From assembly GCF_000426465.1 (NCBI RefSeq), contig NZ_KE384528.1:301698-365697 (forward strand): a stretch of 64,000 bases of DNA. The letters are read 5' to 3'. The position numbers and the translations under genes are program-made. The stretch comes from Epilithonimonas caeni DSM 17710 (GTDB lineage: Bacteria > Bacteroidota > Bacteroidia > Flavobacteriales > Weeksellaceae). This document shows positions 15,861-24,153 of the stretch, piece after piece. Every line of letters starts with the position of its first letter. The first letter of the stretch is position 1. Under the pieces are notes generated by a model, which searched no databases, had not been told where the DNA came from, and saw only the letters and a list, made by a program, of their open reading frames with translations.

Positions 15861-18800
15861 GTGCCTAAGATATACAAATTTTTCCTAATGATCTGTACTT
15901 TTTCTGCAATGGCTTCGGTCAATGCACAGATATTCAGTTGGAAGAACCCAAATATCCCGCAGGATTCCCTTAAAAAAGATAGTGTGATGATCTCCAAGAT
16001 CAATCGGGATTTTTTTACCAAAGACACGCTTGACTTCATCAAAAAACAGAATCGCGTGATCTATGACGAAGAAGTTCTGGTAAAAAATGACAGAAAGAGA
16101 ATCCTTGGCGAACTCAATTCCAAAGGTTCTATTATCAGAGGTATTACTTTTGGTAATAATCAAGGTTCTTCGGTTCAAAGTTCGATGGATATGCAGATCT
16201 CCGGAAAATTAAGTCCTGACGTCTCTATTTTAGCTTCGATTTCTGACCATAATCTTCCTGTTCAGGCGGATGGTTATACACAGACGTTGCAGGAATTTGA
16301 TAAGATTTACCTTCAACTTAATATCAAAAACCACAGCATCATAAGAGCAGGGCATCTAGACCTCAATGATGAGACCACTTATTTCGGACGCTACCAAAGA
16401 CGGAGTATGGGATTGCAATTCCTAACTAGTTGGGAGAAGAACGGTAACAAAACTTCCGTCGATGTTTCCGGTGGTGTTGCCCGAAGTGAATTTTTCCGGA
16501 TGCGTTTTCAAGGAGTTGAAGGCAATCAAGGGCCATATCGGCTAACAGGAAAAAATGGGGAGCTATTCATCACTATTATTTCCGGTTCGGAACAGGTTTA
16601 TATTGATGGAATACTGATGAAGCGTGGAGAAAATCAGGATTATACAATCAATTATAACACGGGAGAAATCACATTTACAAGTTTCCGACCGATCTATAAA
16701 CAGAATTTCATCAACGTTTCTTATAATTACACCAACCGGAATTATACAAGATTTCTGATCACCGGAAATATTAAACATCAAAGAGAGAAACTGAAAGCCG
16801 GATTCAGCTGGTTTATGGAAAATGATAACAAAAATGCACCGTTATCTCTCAACCTGAGTGATGAGGACAAACAAACTCTGGTCAATGCAGGGAACAATTC
16901 CGACGCCATGTTTTCACCATCAGGTGTGGAAACGGAATATGATGTCAACAAGATCCTTTATAAAAAAGTATTCTCTGGCGAGTCTTTCTATTATGAGTTT
17001 TCGACCGACCAAACCCAGGTACTTTATCAAGTTGCTTTTACTTATTTCGGAAGTGGAAAAGGTGATTACCAATTACAGCAATCGACAAACAATGGTCGTG
17101 TTTTCCAATATGTAGGAGCCGGTCTGGGAGATTACATGGCAGTCAGAAAATTGCCTGCTCCGGAAAAATCCCAGGTTTACTCAGCAAATATTGAATATGC
17201 ACTCAATGACGGCGTTATTGGAACCGATGTTTCAATGAGTAATTACGATCTCAATCTCTTTTCATCAAAAGACAACAAACAGAATATCGGTTATGCCGCA
17301 AGAATCTACGCCAATAAAACCTTCCGGAAAAACACATGGACAGGAACACCAATGGTGGAGTATCAGGTCATCCAAAAGAATTTCCATATCCTTGACAGAA
17401 TCAATAATGTTGATTTCTGGAGAGACTTTAACCTGACCAATGAATTTAGTCAGATCACTCAGAACAGATTTATTTTTTCATTCCTGAATGACTTTAACAA
17501 AACTTCAAAGATCAATTATAAACTGAATTATCTAGAAGAAACGGATACTTACAAAGGAATCAAAAATGATATCGATGCCATCTGGAAAATCGGAAAATTC
17601 AACAATCTTGCGGCCGTTTCTTATCTGGACACCAAATCAACTGACCTTAATACCACTTTCATCAGAGGCGCAGTTTCGACAGAATTAGCCGGCAAAAAAG
17701 GAAGCTGGATGCTGGGCGGCTCCATGGAGCACAACGAGAAAAAATATAACGCTACCCAAACTCTTGATTTGACAAGTTTTAGCTGGAAAGAGATTTTCAT
17801 TCAGAAAAAGATTGCGGACTCTGCCAGAACAAAATTATTAGCTAAGGTATATTTCCGAGGAAACGATTCGGTTCTTGATAATCGTCTTCAAAAAATGAAC
17901 AACATCCTCGGGATTCAGGCGGAAAGTCAAATTATTAAAACCGAGAAGACCCAATTATCGACTTTGATCCATTACAGAAAGTTTTTTTATGAGAATCAGG
18001 CTTTAACAAATAATCAAAATCAGGATTTCGTGGTTGGAAATATTTTATATAATCAGCAATTGTTCAAAAACGGGATGCGCCTTCAGCTTTTTTATGAATT
18101 GGGGAATGGTCAGGAAGCACAACGTGAGTTCCAGTACATCAAAGTAACTGATGGACAGGGCGTTTACAAATGGACGGATTATAACAACGATGGCGTTCAG
18201 CAATTAGATGAATTTGAAGTAGCAGAATATGCAGATCTGGCGCAATACATCAGAGTTTACACCAATAGTGTGAATTATCTGGCCTCTAACAAAAACAAGC
18301 TTCAAGTTGCCTTATTTGTGAATCCTTCCGTGATCATTAGTTCAGAAAATGCTTTCCTGAAACGTTGGAATTTCAATCTATCATTACTTTCGCAGAATTC
18401 TTATATGAAAGGCAGTAAAGTCCTGGTCTGGAATCCTTTTGAAAAACAAAGCGACCAATTACTGAGAACTCAAAACATTCTTGCTTCGGCTTTATTTAAT
18501 TCTAATGACAGATCCGGGTGGAACGGAAGTTACCGATATACAGACAATGACAATCTTGTGAATGCCAATTTCAGCAACGAGGAACATTCCCAGAGATCTC
18601 ATTTTATGAACGTCGGTTATTCTTTCTCAAAAACCTTCCGCACCGATTGGGAAAACACGTTGCAGAATGTAACCAATAGCTCGCAGGTTTATAACACTCG
18701 AAATTATCTTCTTCAAAATTGGGAAACCAAACCGAAAGCAACTTATAAATTGACAGAAACTCTGCAAACAGAACTTTTCGGGGCGCTTCGTCAGAAAAAA

Positions 18801-19103
18801 AGAACCGATGGCGACGAGCTTTTGAAAACTTATGAAGTTTCCGGGACACTCCAATGGGAAAAGTCAAAAACATCCATCAGAGCCAATTTTTCTTTCATTA
18901 ACAATGATTTTACCGGAAACAGTTACAGCATTGTCGGAAATCAGATGTTAGAAGGCCTGAAAGCAGGGAAAAACCAAGTCTGGACCTTATACATCCAGCA
19001 AGCGATCAATTCATTCATTCAGCTTAATGTTAATTACGAAGGCAGAAACTCCGGTGACAGGACAATCCATATCGGAAGTATGCAGATCCGCGCAAGCTTT
19101 TAG
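15861..19103 (+). CDS. Large outer-membrane beta-barrel protein, SprA-like style, function unknown
   Basis: 1080 residues from a GTG at 15861, giving MPKIYKFFLMICTFSAMASVNAQ as signal peptide; an in-frame ATG at 15888 gives a shorter one and is an alternative start. After about residue 90 the chain is almost continuous amphipathic beta strand to the end (terminal MQIRASF, aromatic near the C-terminus), as in outer-membrane barrels. VYIDGILMKRG followed by DYTINYNTGEITFTS is a motif met in SprA-type and other large Bacteroidota outer-membrane proteins. DYNNDGVQQLDEFEVAEY looks like an EF-hand-like calcium loop in an extracellular region. No enzyme domain seen. Confidence 0.65.
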   Translation: MPKIYKFFLMICTFSAMASVNAQIFSWKNPNIPQDSLKKDSVMISKINRDFFTKDTLDFIKKQNRVIYDEEVLVKNDRKRILGELNSKGSIIRGITFGNNQGSSVQSSMDMQISGKLSPDVSILASISDHNLPVQADGYTQTLQEFDKIYLQLNIKNHSIIRAGHLDLNDETTYFGRYQRRSMGLQFLTSWEKNGNKTSVDVSGGVARSEFFRMRFQGVEGNQGPYRLTGKNGELFITIISGSEQVYIDGILMKRGENQDYTINYNTGEITFTSFRPIYKQNFINVSYNYTNRNYTRFLITGNIKHQREKLKAGFSWFMENDNKNAPLSLNLSDEDKQTLVNAGNNSDAMFSPSGVETEYDVNKILYKKVFSGESFYYEFSTDQTQVLYQVAFTYFGSGKGDYQLQQSTNNGRVFQYVGAGLGDYMAVRKLPAPEKSQVYSANIEYALNDGVIGTDVSMSNYDLNLFSSKDNKQNIGYAARIYANKTFRKNTWTGTPMVEYQVIQKNFHILDRINNVDFWRDFNLTNEFSQITQNRFIFSFLNDFNKTSKINYKLNYLEETDTYKGIKNDIDAIWKIGKFNNLAAVSYLDTKSTDLNTTFIRGAVSTELAGKKGSWMLGGSMEHNEKKYNATQTLDLTSFSWKEIFIQKKIADSARTKLLAKVYFRGNDSVLDNRLQKMNNILGIQAESQIIKTEKTQLSTLIHYRKFFYENQALTNNQNQDFVVGNILYNQQLFKNGMRLQLFYELGNGQEAQREFQYIKVTDGQGVYKWTDYNNDGVQQLDEFEVAEYADLAQYIRVYTNSVNYLASNKNKLQVALFVNPSVIISSENAFLKRWNFNLSLLSQNSYMKGSKVLVWNPFEKQSDQLLRTQNILASALFNSNDRSGWNGSYRYTDNDNLVNANFSNEEHSQRSHFMNVGYSFSKTFRTDWENTLQNVTNSSQVYNTRNYLLQNWETKPKATYKLTETLQTELFGALRQKKRTDGDELLKTYEVSGTLQWEKSKTSIRANFSFINNDFTGNSYSIVGNQMLEGLKAGKNQVWTLYIQQAINSFIQLNVNYEGRNSGDRTIHIGSMQIRASF

Positions 19104-19110
19104 AAAAATG

Positions 19111-19160
19111 ATGAATTATGAGTTATGAGTTATGAATGAATGTTGGAACTCATAATTCAT
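19111..19160. repeat. Intergenic inverted repeat of GAATTATGAGTTATGA type
   Basis: ATGAATTATGAGTT (19111-19124) is the exact reverse complement of 19147-19160. Extra ATGAGTT units around it allow a longer imperfect stem. It fills the gap between convergent genes and may act as terminator for both. Confidence 0.75.
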
Positions 19161-19169
19161 AACTTATAA

Positions 19170-20000
19170 CTAGACTTCGTTTCTGCTCCACTCGCTCCAG
19201 CTTCCTACATACAGGTTCGGAATATCAAACCCAGCATGATCCAAAGCTAAAAGAGAATGACAAGCCGTTACGCCACTTCCGCAATGGAACGTGATCTTGC
19301 TTTTATCATATTTCTCAAATAATTCCGAATATACGTTCCGAAGGGTTTCAGGGGATTTGAATAAACCATTTTCGTCCAGATTATCAGAAAAAGGATAATT
19401 CTTAGCATTCGGAATGTGTCCGGCAATCAAATCGATCGGCTCGGTAATTCCCTGATAACGTTGAGCCTCGCGTACATCTACAATTACAGAATCTGGATCC
19501 AGAGTTGCTTTTTTAACTTCATCAATCTGGACCTGTGGTAATTGCCAATCCGTAAAATCGGAGATGTATTCAGTTTCTGGATAAGAATTTTCACCAAAAG
19601 CTAAAGGATAATTTTGATTCTCAGCGAATTGGAGACCGCCATTCAAAACCTGAACATTTTTATGGCCAACAGCCCTCAACATCCACCAGAACCTTGCTGC
19701 GGCATTTGTTCCATTTTTGTCATCATAGATCACTACGTGAGCTTCTTTATCAATCCCTAATTTCCCTAATGTTTTGATAAAATTTTCGAACTTCGGAAGC
19801 GGATGACGACCTCCAAACTTTGGATCATCGATCTCAGCCAAATCGGAATTCAGATCTACATAAACGGCATTATCGAGGTGTTTCTTTTCAAATTCAAACT
19901 TTGCATCAGGCCCGGTTCTTACATCAAAAATTTTAAGATCTTGTTTTTCTGACAGTCCCAAAAGTTCGCTAACCTCAATAATTGGTAATTGGTTTTTCAT
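19170..20000 (-). CDS. sseA: 3-mercaptopyruvate/thiosulfate sulfurtransferase (two rhodanese domains)
   Basis: 276 residues, the typical two-domain length. The N-terminal rhodanese domain is inactive (no Cys at the loop). The C-terminal domain carries the active-site loop HCGSGVTA with Cys240; CGSGVTA is the mercaptopyruvate sulfurtransferase form, whereas thiosulfate-specific enzymes have a basic loop. It transfers sulfane sulfur from mercaptopyruvate or thiosulfate to thiol acceptors or cyanide. It is divergent from the threonine dehydrogenase-like gene across 94 bp. Confidence 0.88.
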   Translation of the reverse strand: MKNQLPIIEVSELLGLSEKQDLKIFDVRTGPDAKFEFEKKHLDNAVYVDLNSDLAEIDDPKFGGRHPLPKFENFIKTLGKLGIDKEAHVVIYDDKNGTNAAARFWWMLRAVGHKNVQVLNGGLQFAENQNYPLAFGENSYPETEYISDFTDWQLPQVQIDEVKKATLDPDSVIVDVREAQRYQGITEPIDLIAGHIPNAKNYPFSDNLDENGLFKSPETLRNVYSELFEKYDKSKITFHCGSGVTACHSLLALDHAGFDIPNLYVGSWSEWSRNEV

Positions 20001-20059
20001 TTTATCATATTATTAAAAAATTATTGGAATTCTTTTTGATTCTCAATCCCAAATTTAAT

Positions 20060-20067
20060 TAGATTTG
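20060..20067 (+). promoter_or_regulatory. -7 element for the SDR gene at 20095
   Basis: TAGATTTG matches TAnnTTTG, with TTTG at 20035-20038 (spacer 21). It overlaps the first codons of the longer open frame and so argues for the ATG at 20095. Confidence 0.55.
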
Positions 20068-20094
20068 CCAATCAAGAAAAGTAAAAATGAAACT

Positions 20095-21051
20095 ATGACA
20101 GAAAAAATCCTAATCACAGGCGCACTTGGACAAATCGGAACAGAACTAACTGCCAAACTATCAGAAATTTATGGTAAGGACAATGTTATTGCTTCCGGAT
20201 TGGACAAATGGAAAGAGGGCATCACAGAAGCTGGTTACTATGAAAGACTTGATGTAACTAATTTCCAAGCCGTTACAGAAGTTATCAAAGAACATAACAT
20301 TACTACAGTATATCATTTGGCCTCTCTTCTTTCGGGAACTTCGGAAAAGCAGCCACTTTTTGCGTGGAAACTCAATCTGGACCCGTTGATCCACCTTTGT
20401 GAATTAGCAAAAGAAGGTGTCATTAAAAAAATATTCTGGCCAAGCTCGATCGCCGTTTTTGGAAAAGGAATTCCTAAAGAAAATGTTGGGCAGGAAGTTG
20501 TTCTTAACCCAACAACTGTTTATGGAATCTCCAAAATGGCAGGTGAAAAATGGTGCGAATATTACTTCGAAAAGTATAGCGTTGACATCAGAAGTATCCG
20601 TTATCCCGGTTTGATTTCCTGGAAAGCCCCGGCCGGAGGTGGTACTACAGATTATGCTGTCGAGATTTTTTATGAGGCTGTTGAAAATGGAAAATATACA
20701 AGTTTCATAAGCGAAAATACGGCAATGCCAATGTTGTATATGGATGATGCCATTGATGCTACGATCAAGCTGATGACAGCTCCAAAAGAAGAGGTAAAAA
20801 TCCGCTATTCCTACAACCTCGGAGGGATGAGTTTTACCCCAAAAGAATTGGCCTCTGAGATCAAAAAAACAATACCTAATTTTGAGATAAAATACGAGCC
20901 GGATTTTCGTCAGGCAATTGCAGATTCTTGGCCGGCAAGCATAGATGATTCTGCAGCCAAACAAGATTGGGGATTGGATTATAAGTTCGATATTTCATCA
21001 ATGTCGATAGATATGATAAATAATCTTAAGAAAAAGCTCAACAAACAATAA
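20095..21051 (+). CDS. tdh: L-threonine 3-dehydrogenase, SDR (GalE-like) type
   Basis: 318 residues. The NAD-binding glycine motif is GALGQIG near the N-terminus, and the catalytic pair is YGISKMAGE (Tyr-x3-Lys). WPSSIAVFG, IRYPGLISWKAPAGGGTTDYA and MPMLYMDDAIDA are typical of the SDR-type threonine dehydrogenase known from Flavobacterium frigidimaris, which oxidises threonine to 2-amino-3-oxobutyrate. No 2-amino-3-ketobutyrate CoA ligase lies nearby; the related enzyme at 3027-4298 looks more like a lipid-synthesis member. A longer TTG start at 20065 is unlikely because the promoter overlaps it. Confidence 0.78.
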   Translation: MTEKILITGALGQIGTELTAKLSEIYGKDNVIASGLDKWKEGITEAGYYERLDVTNFQAVTEVIKEHNITTVYHLASLLSGTSEKQPLFAWKLNLDPLIHLCELAKEGVIKKIFWPSSIAVFGKGIPKENVGQEVVLNPTTVYGISKMAGEKWCEYYFEKYSVDIRSIRYPGLISWKAPAGGGTTDYAVEIFYEAVENGKYTSFISENTAMPMLYMDDAIDATIKLMTAPKEEVKIRYSYNLGGMSFTPKELASEIKKTIPNFEIKYEPDFRQAIADSWPASIDDSAAKQDWGLDYKFDISSMSIDMINNLKKKLNKQ

Positions 21052-21133
21052 AATTAAAATAATCGGTTCTAATTAAATCAATTTTAACACTTGATTTTAA
21101 ACGATTAAAAAATCAATCTTAATTATAGTTTAG

Positions 21134-21886
21134 GTGGTTTTATTAACTTTCAACATATCGATATCAGAAAACAAGATTTTGGAAACTAAAAATATTTCAG
21201 AATCTGAATTGATATCTTCTATCGAAGAAAAAATTAATTCTACCTTACTTTTATTGGAGCTCCATGAATTTCATGCAACATTTTTCATTGATATTTCCCT
21301 CGCTGAAAAATTAAAAAAATCGATAAAAAAGATATCATTTGCAGGTCATGAAATTGCACTTTACAATACGAGCTCTGACGTGAAAACGGTAGAGAAAGTG
21401 AAGCAAAACATTGAAGATCTTTTACAAAAACCAATACGAGGAATGAGGCAGAAATATCATCAGATACCTTACTCGGACATCAAGAAACTAGACTTCAATT
21501 ATATCTCCAATATCGAGGAATCGAGAATCAATTTTCTATGGCGAAAATTGACCGCAAAAACAGAAATTCATATCGAAGATGATCTGACGATCGTTCCGGA
21601 AAGTCAGTCGCCCTACTCTCAACTTCCCTTCAATGATTATGTCCTTCAGGTGATACCAATGAAGTATTATGAAAGCATGCTTCTGGAAAGTTTGAAAAAC
21701 AATGAATATGTAGTGATCTATTCAAACATCTGGCAATTTTTCGAATCAAAAGAACTCCCGATCAAGTTGCCTTTTTATAAAAAAATCAATATCGGTCGAA
21801 AATTCGAAGACCGTCTTGAACAGCTATTTCAGTTCATTGATGAGAACGAAATAGCTGTTTCGAGAATGAAGGATTATTTGTTTTAA
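21134..21886 (+). CDS. Degenerate polysaccharide deacetylase (NodB-fold) homologue
   Basis: 250 residues starting at GTG 21134. The start is chosen because VLLTFN matches the N-terminus of flavobacterial polysaccharide deacetylases (xxLLTFD). HATFFID (47-53), GHEIALYN (71-78) and RGMRQ (102-106) line up with the family's ATFY, GHEIASHG and GFR elements. The metal and catalytic residues are lost: TFD is TFN, and the SHGxxH His pair is YNTSS, so it is probably not a deacetylase. The 82-bp gap after the dehydrogenase gives no strong promoter. Role unknown; a binding or regulatory function is possible. Confidence 0.6.
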   Translation: MVLLTFNISISENKILETKNISESELISSIEEKINSTLLLLELHEFHATFFIDISLAEKLKKSIKKISFAGHEIALYNTSSDVKTVEKVKQNIEDLLQKPIRGMRQKYHQIPYSDIKKLDFNYISNIEESRINFLWRKLTAKTEIHIEDDLTIVPESQSPYSQLPFNDYVLQVIPMKYYESMLLESLKNNEYVVIYSNIWQFFESKELPIKLPFYKKINIGRKFEDRLEQLFQFIDENEIAVSRMKDYLF

Positions 21887-21920
21887 TTTTCCCTCCCATC
21901 ATTACCGTATAAACAAAAAA

Positions 21921-21940
21921 AATCACCTAATTAGGTGATT
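21921..21940 (-). terminator. Terminator of tRNA-Phe copy at 21946
   Basis: The 20-bp perfect palindrome AATCACCTAATTAGGTGATT is followed on the minus strand by a T-rich run (plus As 21911-21922). Confidence 0.85.
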
Positions 21941-21945
21941 TTAAG

Positions 21946-22018
<73 letters not shown>

Positions 22019-22043
22019 AGTACTCCTGTTGTTTTGAGTGGTG

Positions 22044-22075
22044 CAAAAATACACGCTTTACTCTTATAATCCAAA
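22044..22075 (-). promoter_or_regulatory. Promoter of tRNA-Phe copy 1
   Basis: On the minus strand TTTG (22072-22075), a 20-bp spacer and TATTTTTG (22044-22051), 25 bp before the tRNA 5' end. The same layout recurs at copy 2. Confidence 0.75.
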
Positions 22076-22110
22076 TTAGATCAATACTAATTTTAATATT
22101 TTTATAAAAA

Positions 22111-22131
22111 AACCACCTTATCTAGGTGGTT
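22111..22131 (-). terminator. Terminator of tRNA-Phe copy at 22137
   Basis: AACCACCT (22111-22118) pairs with AGGTGGTT (22124-22131) around TATCT, and is followed on the minus strand by Ts. Confidence 0.85.
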
Positions 22132-22136
22132 TTAAG

Positions 22137-22209
<73 letters not shown>

Positions 22210-22234
22210 AGCACTCTTGTTGTTTTGAGTGGTG

Positions 22235-22266
22235 CAAAAATATACTCTTTATCCTTACCACGCAAA
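22235..22266 (-). promoter_or_regulatory. Promoter of tRNA-Phe copy 2
   Basis: On the minus strand TTTG (22263-22266), a 20-bp spacer and TATTTTTG (22235-22242), exactly as in copy 1. Confidence 0.75.
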
Positions 22267-22301
22267 TTATATTGGAAATACTTCTGCTCTTTGTATAAAA
22301 A

Positions 22302-24146
22302 TCATTGATTATCAGAAGATTTTTTTTCAGTTTGAGCTTTAAAAAAATCACTTAACTCTTCTAAAACAGGCTTAATTGTATCTTCCGGGAGATCACTGAT
22401 CCTGATATACATCAATCCATCAATCGCATCGTTGAAGTTAGGATCCACATTGAAAGCTATCATTTTTGCATTCTGCTTGATATATTTCTTGATCAGAACC
22501 GGCAACCTAAGCTCCGGCTCCAGGTCGTCTATGATTTTGTCCAGTTTGTTAAGGTCTGCATCCATATCTTCGAAAAACAAAGCTTTGTCACGCTCTTTCA
22601 TGACAACTTTAAATTCATTTTTCGGATGGATATATTGCGCAACAGCAGAATCATAATAATGGGAACGCATGAACTCTATCATCAAAGATTTTGAAAATTC
22701 TGAGAATTTATTACTGATGCTCACACCCCCCATCAAGAATTTGTGTTCCGGATTTCTTAGGCAAACATGGACAATTCCTCGCCAAAGTAAGAACAACGGA
22801 AACGGTTTTTGCTGATATTCGATTGAGATATAGGCTCTTCCCATTTCTATCACTTTTCTGAAAAACGGTTGTAGCTCCGGATCATATTCGAAAAGTGAAC
22901 TGGTGTAAAATCCATCGATCCCAAATTTCTTCATTACTTCGGAACCCAAGGCCATCCTGTATGCGCCTACCAATTTTTTCCCGGCATTGTCCCAAAGAAA
23001 AAGGTGATGATAATGATTATCATACTCATCCAGATCAAAAGGCAGATTCGTCCCCTCTCCTATCGCTCGAAAAGTCAATTCTCTTTGCCTTCCGATTTCC
23101 CTCATTATAGACGGAATCTCTGCAGAAGTCGTAAAAAACACATCGTAATCTCCGTGCGAAAAAAGTTTTTTATTTTCCGTCTCTTTGAGTATCTGGATCT
23201 CTTTAACGATATCTTCAACAGGCGTTTCATCAATAATATTCTGTACAATATTATTTTGCTTTTGAAGCGGAAGTTTAAGCGACATATTGGGAAGCTTCAA
23301 CTTCTCCGTAATACTTTTCCTTTTCTCATAGTAAGACTTCAGCATATAGACCTTATTGTAGAGATATTCTCCTAATTCTTCCAGAGTTTCTTCCTCTTCC
23401 ATCTGTTTTACAGAAATGGGCTTTCCAATTCGGATCCTGATCGGCTTGTCTCTTTTCCGCATCATTTCCGTTGGCAACATGAGTGTTTGCAGATCGGGAT
23501 GAAGCTTGGAAATATTATAAAAGACCTTGCTGTTCGTTGCATGGAAATACATTGGGACAACGGGAACTTTTGCCTTCTTGATAATTTTAAGAGCAGTTTT
23601 CCCCCAAGGTCTGTCAAGAACTTCACCATATTCATTGTTTTTATTGGATACCTCGCCAGCAGGAAAGATCCCAATACATCCTCCTTCAGAAAGATGTTTG
23701 AAAGTTTCTCTCATACCCGAAGAGCTATTGTATGCATCTTTTCTGCCTTCGAAAGGATTGACAGAAATCACAAAAGGTTCCATCGGCTTTATCTTCGAAA
23801 GAAGAAAATTCCCCATCACTTTGAAATCTGGACGGATCCGTAACAGGATCTTGCACATCAAAATCCCATCCAATGCTCCAAGCGGGTGATTGGACACAAT
23901 GATAAACGGACCTGTTTTTGGTACTTTTGCAAGATCTTCCTCGAAAACGATGTAACTAAGTTCCTGTTCTCTTATAAATTCATCAAAAAATTCTACACCT
24001 TTTGTATGAATCAGTTTATTATATAGATCATTGACCTCATTTATTTTTGTGAGACCCATGATGGCCGAAGCAACCGGTCTCTTGAGAAAACCAATCTTAT
24101 CAAGTCCGGCGGCTTTTATCAAGTCTTCTTTGGATATTAAGCTCAT
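22302..24146 (-). CDS. olsF: PlsC-type acyltransferase fused to GNAT N-acyltransferase, OlsF-like ornithine lipid synthase
   Basis: 614 residues with two acyltransferase parts. Residues about 50-290 are a PlsC/glycerolipid acyltransferase domain with SNHPLGALDG (His87 to Asp93, one residue longer than the usual HX4D) and FPAGEVS. Residues about 335-540 are a GNAT/OlsB-like domain (REIGRQRELTFRAIGEGT, VIEMGRAYISIEYQ, LLWRGI). This architecture matches OlsF, the bifunctional O- and N-acyltransferase shown to make ornithine lipids in Serratia and Flavobacterium johnsoniae. It is 7 bp downstream of aspartate kinase on the same strand, so probably co-transcribed. Ornithine as substrate is inferred from architecture. 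Confidence 0.75.
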   Translation of the reverse strand: MSLISKEDLIKAAGLDKIGFLKRPVASAIMGLTKINEVNDLYNKLIHTKGVEFFDEFIREQELSYIVFEEDLAKVPKTGPFIIVSNHPLGALDGILMCKILLRIRPDFKVMGNFLLSKIKPMEPFVISVNPFEGRKDAYNSSSGMRETFKHLSEGGCIGIFPAGEVSNKNNEYGEVLDRPWGKTALKIIKKAKVPVVPMYFHATNSKVFYNISKLHPDLQTLMLPTEMMRKRDKPIRIRIGKPISVKQMEEEETLEELGEYLYNKVYMLKSYYEKRKSITEKLKLPNMSLKLPLQKQNNIVQNIIDETPVEDIVKEIQILKETENKKLFSHGDYDVFFTTSAEIPSIMREIGRQRELTFRAIGEGTNLPFDLDEYDNHYHHLFLWDNAGKKLVGAYRMALGSEVMKKFGIDGFYTSSLFEYDPELQPFFRKVIEMGRAYISIEYQQKPFPLFLLWRGIVHVCLRNPEHKFLMGGVSISNKFSEFSKSLMIEFMRSHYYDSAVAQYIHPKNEFKVVMKERDKALFFEDMDADLNKLDKIIDDLEPELRLPVLIKKYIKQNAKMIAFNVDPNFNDAIDGLMYIRISDLPEDTIKPVLEELSDFFKAQTEKKSSDNQ

Positions 24147-24153
24147 AGTGTTT

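Noticed and set aside
20065-20094. TTG start extending the threonine dehydrogenase by 10 residues
   Set aside because: The extension overlaps a TAnnTTTG element, and the glycine motif already lies at the expected distance from the ATG at 20095.
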